DNA of 9,081 bases from an uncultured Rhodospirillales bacterium (lineage in GTDB: Bacteria > Pseudomonadota > Alphaproteobacteria > Rhodospirillales > 2-02-FULL-58-16), in contig CAJXGZ010000081.1 of the NCBI GenBank assembly GCA_913053795.1, positions 1-9,081 on the forward strand, in the 5' to 3' direction. How positions within the stretch are numbered: position 1 is the stretch's first letter; each line of letters opens with the position of its first letter. The notes under the pieces were generated by a model. It was not told where the DNA came from and made no database searches. It worked only from the letters and a program-made list of their open reading frames with translations. Of the stretch, positions 6,461 to 9,081 are shown one piece after another. The position numbers and the translations under genes are program-made.

Positions 6461-7294
6461 GTGAAAGTGGCCGAAGCAACCTTCGCCGGTCTGCTGCTGG
6501 ACCGCCCCATCATCATGGGCGTCGTCAACGTCACGCCGGACAGCTTTTCCGACGGCGGCGAAACCTTTGACTCCGCCGCCGCCGTCCGCCGCGGCCGCGA
6601 ACACATCAAGGCCGGAGCCCAAATCCTCGACATCGGTGCTGAATCCACCCGCCCCGGCGCCGACCCGGTTTCGCCGCAAGATGAAATCAATCGGGCGCGG
6701 CCGGTTATCGAGGCGCTGGCCGGCGGCGGCGCCGTGATTTCCGTCGACACCCGCAAAGCCGAGGTCATGGCGGCGGCGCTAAAAGCCGGCGCCTCGATTA
6801 TCAACGACATCGCCGCCTTGACGGACCCCGGCGCCCTGGACGCAGCGGCCAATGGCGGCGCCTCGGTGATCCTCATGCATATGCAGGGCGATCCCGCCAC
6901 CATGCAGGACGCGCCCGCCTACCGGGACGCGCCCAAGGAAATCCGCGCCTTTTTGGCGGCGCGCATCGAGGCGTGCCAAGCGGCGGGGATCGATAAGGCG
7001 CGCATCGCCATTGATCCCGGCATAGGCTTCGGCAAGACGCCGCGCCACAACGTTGAGATTGTGAGCCGCCTGGACGAATTCCTCGATCTCGGCTGTCCGT
7101 TGGTCCTGGGCGTTTCGCGCAAGAGCTTCATCGCCTCCCTGAGCCGGGACGCGCCGCCCCGGATGCGTCTCGGCGGCTCGCTCGCCGCGGCGCTGGCCGG
7201 GGTCAAGCGCGGCGCCAAAATCCTGCGCGTCCACGACGTCGCCGAAACCCGCCAGGCGCTCGACGTGTGGGAGGCCATGGAAAACGAGTTGTAA
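6461..7294 (+). CDS. folP: FolP, dihydropteroate synthase
   Basis: FolP condenses 6-hydroxymethyl-7,8-dihydropterin diphosphate with p-aminobenzoate to form dihydropteroate in folate synthesis, and is the target of sulfonamides. The 277-residue TIM-barrel protein has all signature loops: MGVVNVTPDSFSDGG at 19-33, ESTRPGA at 61-67, SVDT at 94-97, IND at 114-116, MHMQGDPATMQ at 139-149, DPGIGFGK at 185-192, GVSRKSF at 217-223 with the substrate-binding Lys221, and RVHDV at 256-260. Length is close to the E. coli enzyme. Start GTG at 6461 is the first start codon after an in-frame TAG. No strong ribosome binding site is seen, and the gene lies 6 bases after ftsH, so translational coupling is likely. 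The ftsH-folP-glmM order is widespread in proteobacteria. Confidence 0.97.
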   Translation: MKVAEATFAGLLLDRPIIMGVVNVTPDSFSDGGETFDSAAAVRRGREHIKAGAQILDIGAESTRPGADPVSPQDEINRARPVIEALAGGGAVISVDTRKAEVMAAALKAGASIINDIAALTDPGALDAAANGGASVILMHMQGDPATMQDAPAYRDAPKEIRAFLAARIEACQAAGIDKARIAIDPGIGFGKTPRHNVEIVSRLDEFLDLGCPLVLGVSRKSFIASLSRDAPPRMRLGGSLAAALAGVKRGAKILRVHDVAETRQALDVWEAMENEL

Positions 7295-7358
7295 AAATCG
7301 GAAACAATAAGTTAACCCCGCTTAAACCCATTCAGGGGTAAGCTTGCTGCTAACTTTT

Positions 7359-7363
7359 GGAGG
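7359..7363 (+). promoter_or_regulatory. Ribosome binding site that fixes the glmM start at 7368
   Basis: GGAGG (within TTTGGAGG) stands 4 nt before ATG 7368. The frame is open from a TTG at 7344, but that would place this site inside the gene and add eight residues absent from GlmM proteins, which begin close to RKLFGTDGIRG. Confidence 0.8.
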
Positions 7364-7367
7364 TTTT

Positions 7368-8717
7368 ATGACGCGTAAGCTTTTCGGCACCGACGGTATC
7401 CGCGGCCAAGCCAACAGCGAGCCCATGACGGCCCAAACCGCCCTCAAGGTGGGCATGGCGGCGGCCCTGCATTTCACCCGCGGCAATCACCAGCACCGGG
7501 TGGTGATCGGCAAGGACACCCGCCTGTCCGGCTACATGATCGAGCCGGCGCTGACCGCCGGGTTCATTTCCATGGGCATGGACGTGATCCTGGTGGGGCC
7601 CATGCCGACGCCCGCCATCGCCATGCTGACCCGCAGCTTAAGGGCCGATCTGGGAGTCATGATTTCGGCCTCCCACAATCCTTACCAGGACAACGGCATA
7701 AAGCTTTTCGGTCCTGATTCCCACAAGCTGTCCGACGCGGTGGAGAGCGAGATCGAGAGCCATGTCGTCAACGGCCTTGCCGGAGCGCTTGCGCCGCCGG
7801 ATAAGCTGGGCAAGGCTTTGCGCCTGGAGGACGCCGTCGGGCGCTACACCGAACACGTCAAGCAGACGTTCCCCAAGGGCCTCAGGCTGAACGGCCTCAA
7901 GGTGGTCGCCGACTGCGCCAACGGCGCCGCCTACAAGGTGGCGCCCGAGGTGCTGTGGGAGCTGGGGGCCGAGGTGATCCCCGTCGGCGTCAATCCCGAC
8001 GGCTTCAACATCAACCGTGATTGCGGCTCCACCAGCCCGGAAATCATGCAAGCCACCGTGGTTTCCCACGGCGCCGATTTGGGGATTTGCCTTGACGGCG
8101 ACGCCGACAGGGTGCTGATCGCCGACGAGCAGGGAGCCCTCATCGACGGAGACCAGATCCTGGCGCTGGTGGCGCGGGACTGGCTGGTGACGGGTCAGCT
8201 TAAAGGCGGCGGCGTCGTCGCCACGGTGATGTCAAATCTGGGCCTGGAGCGCTACCTGGAAGGCTTGAGCCTTTCGCTTGTCCGCACGCCCGTTGGCGAC
8301 CGCTACGTTGTCGAGCATATGCGCAAGCACGGCTTCAACCTGGGCGGCGAGCAGTCCGGGCACATCATCCTCAGCGACTACGGCGCCACCGGCGACGGCT
8401 TGGTCGCGGCGCTTCAGGCGCTGGCCGTGGTGGTCAAGACGCAGCGTCCCGCCAGCGAGGTCTGCCGCGTCTTCGCACCGCTTCCCCAGGTGCTGCGCAA
8501 CGTCGGCTACAACGGCGGCCAGCCGCTGGAGAACAGCGCCGTGAAAAAAGCCGTCTTCCAAGGAGAGCGTCGCCTGAAAGGCGCCGGAAGGCTGCTGATC
8601 CGCAAGTCGGGAACCGAACCCCTGATCCGCATCATGGCCGAGGGCGGGGACGAAGACCTGATCCACGAGGTGGTCAAGGAGATCGTCGCCGCCGTCGAAA
8701 AAACGGCGGAGAATTAG
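7368..8717 (+). CDS. glmM: GlmM, phosphoglucosamine mutase
   Basis: GlmM interconverts glucosamine-6-phosphate and glucosamine-1-phosphate, the step that leads to UDP-GlcNAc for peptidoglycan and lipopolysaccharide. The 449-residue product shows the four domains of the alpha-D-phosphohexomutase family. These include the N-terminal FGTDGIRG, the catalytic phosphoserine loop SASHNP with Ser102 as acceptor, the metal-binding DGDADR with Asp243/245/247, the sugar-binding GEQSGH followed by TGDG, and the C-terminal phosphate-binding RKSGTEPLIR. Length matches the family. The start is ATG 7368, chosen by its ribosome binding site. The 73-bp gap after folP has no clear promoter. The thiD start lies 3 bases after the stop, so the two would normally be co-transcribed. 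The gene is complete and in good order although a breakpoint lies only 60 bases downstream. Confidence 0.98.
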   Translation: MTRKLFGTDGIRGQANSEPMTAQTALKVGMAAALHFTRGNHQHRVVIGKDTRLSGYMIEPALTAGFISMGMDVILVGPMPTPAIAMLTRSLRADLGVMISASHNPYQDNGIKLFGPDSHKLSDAVESEIESHVVNGLAGALAPPDKLGKALRLEDAVGRYTEHVKQTFPKGLRLNGLKVVADCANGAAYKVAPEVLWELGAEVIPVGVNPDGFNINRDCGSTSPEIMQATVVSHGADLGICLDGDADRVLIADEQGALIDGDQILALVARDWLVTGQLKGGGVVATVMSNLGLERYLEGLSLSLVRTPVGDRYVVEHMRKHGFNLGGEQSGHIILSDYGATGDGLVAALQALAVVVKTQRPASEVCRVFAPLPQVLRNVGYNGGQPLENSAVKKAVFQGERRLKGAGRLLIRKSGTEPLIRIMAEGGDEDLIHEVVKEIVAAVEKTAEN

Positions 8718-8720
8718 CCC

Positions 8721-8777
8721 TTGAAGGGCCGCGTCCTCATTATCGCCGGCTCCGACTCCGGCGGCGGCGCCGGCATC
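8721..8777 (+). CDS. thiD: ThiD (hydroxymethylpyrimidine/phosphomethylpyrimidine kinase), 5' fragment of 19 codons
   Basis: ThiD phosphorylates the pyrimidine precursor of thiamine. Only the N-terminus is present: from TTG 8721 the codons read LKGRVLIIAGSDSGGGAGI, the conserved ribokinase-fold opening of ThiD, which normally continues with QADIKT. From 8778 on the frame encodes no ThiD sequence; the DNA is instead the complement of the serS 5' region. The frame stays open to 9044 but the extra residues are antisense of serS and its upstream region. GGAG at 8707-8710 inside the end of glmM could serve as ribosome binding site. Gene identity is strong despite the short length because motif and position after glmM agree. 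Confidence 0.85.
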
Positions 8778-8975
8778 ATCGCCTCGTGCCTTGGCCGCGC
8801 CGATGGCGGCATTGGCGGCGTTGGCGCGTTGCTGAATATCCTGCAATTCGGTCAGCGTCTGGCGCAGCGCTTTGTCCTGGCTCAGCAGCTGGGCGGCCCG
8901 GGGCGGCAGGGCCCGGCGCGCCAGACCCTTGTCAAAGCCTTCAGGGTTCTGGCGAATCCAGCGAATGTCGTGCAT
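8772..8975 (-). CDS. serS: Seryl-tRNA synthetase, 5' fragment (about 68 codons), opposite strand
   Basis: SerS charges tRNA-Ser with serine. Reading leftward from ATG 8975-8973 the product begins MHDIRWIRQNPEGFDKGLAR and continues with a charged helical segment (QDKALRQTLTELQDIQQRANAANAAIG, then AAKARGDDA). That is the N-terminal long coiled-coil arm that binds the tRNA-Ser variable arm. Homology stops after about residue 68. Beyond it the frame is antisense to thiD and glmM and stays open to 8232 only as a GC-rich shadow. The catalytic domain (motifs 1-3) is absent. The start is supported by AGGA (plus-strand tcct at 8983-8986) 7 nt away and a plausible promoter further upstream. The fragment ends within the same few bases where thiD ends. 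Confidence 0.85.
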
Positions 8976-9037
8976 GGGGTTGTCCTGATTTTGACCGATG
9001 CGGTGGCCGGTCTCGCGCAAGAGTGTTTGGCACCCGT

Positions 9038-9066
9038 TATATAGAATTTCGCAAAACCGGCGTCCA
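9038..9066 (-). promoter_or_regulatory. Likely sigma-70 type promoter of serS
   Basis: On the minus strand TGGACG (plus 9061-9066) and TATATA (plus 9038-9043, within CTATATAA) are separated by exactly 17 bp. This resembles the alphaproteobacterial housekeeping pattern TTGAC-N17-CTATAT. Transcription would start near 9031, giving a leader of about 55 nt before the serS ATG. Only part of each hexamer matches consensus, so this is a prediction. Confidence 0.45.
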
Positions 9067-9081
9067 GATTCTAGTTTTATT

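Noticed and set aside
7320..7343. Inverted repeat GCTTA...TAAGC in the folP-glmM spacer
   Set aside because: The stem is 5 bp plus 3 bp with a bulge and no T-run follows. It is likely chance, though it could be a weak RNA structure.
7344..7367. Longer GlmM starting at TTG 7344
   Set aside because: It would include the ribosome binding site as coding sequence and adds residues not found in GlmM.
8232..9020. A 262-codon minus-strand frame that could be called a new gene
   Set aside because: Its first 15 codons are the serS leader, the next 68 or so are serS, and the rest is antisense of thiD and glmM. It is a chimera of a real fragment and a GC-rich shadow, not a novel protein.
8721..9044. 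A 107-codon plus-strand frame starting as ThiD, a possible fusion protein
   Set aside because: After residue 19 it is the complement of serS and its upstream region. The openness follows from codon bias on the other strand.
1..9081. Mobile elements, CRISPR, tRNA or rRNA, toxin-antitoxin or defence genes as a cause of the breakpoints
   Set aside because: No transposase, terminal inverted repeats, target-site duplication, tRNA-like cloverleaf or spaced repeats were seen at either join or elsewhere.

Overview
The window looks like a segment of an alphaproteobacterial chromosome, probably from a Rhodospirillales-like lineage. The base composition is GC-rich, and the gene order tolB - pal - cpoB (ybgF) - tilS - ftsH - folP - glmM - thiD is, from memory, the conserved arrangement in that group. 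This assignment rests on family recognition and synteny, not on a database search. No mobile element, CRISPR array, tRNA or rRNA is visible, and I found no new defence or biosynthetic system in the window.

Layout, left to right. Positions 3-218 hold the last 72 codons of an amino-acid ABC transporter permease. The frame then runs into tolB at about 215-230, but tolB lacks roughly its first 100 codons, including the signal peptide. After a 206-bp gap come the lipoprotein gene pal (1471-1977), a strong hairpin terminator or attenuator (2001-2053), and the Tol-associated periplasmic protein gene cpoB (2117-3085). These three belong to the cell-envelope Tol-Pal system. Next are tilS (tRNA-Ile lysidine synthetase, 3101-4465), ftsH (membrane AAA+ protease, 4526-6454), folP (dihydropteroate synthase, 6461-7294) and glmM (phosphoglucosamine mutase, 7368-8717). 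All lie on the + strand with short gaps, so co-transcription of large parts of the block is plausible.

The right end is abnormal. Four bases after glmM a thiD gene begins with its canonical start (8721-8777), but after 19 codons the sequence becomes the 5' part of serS on the opposite strand. That serS fragment has an intact start, ribosome binding site and likely promoter, and it reads leftward from 8975. Both thiD and serS therefore lose their 3' parts at one join near 8772-8777.

The most notable property of the window is that an ordinary 8.5-kb housekeeping block has a breakpoint at each end: permease/tolB on the left and thiD/anti-serS on the right. The simplest explanation is a chimeric template or assembly (single-cell amplification or metagenome mis-join). 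Genuine chromosomal rearrangement is the alternative. If genuine, the strain would lack normal copies of tolB, thiD and serS at these sites, and loss of serS would be lethal unless a second copy exists.
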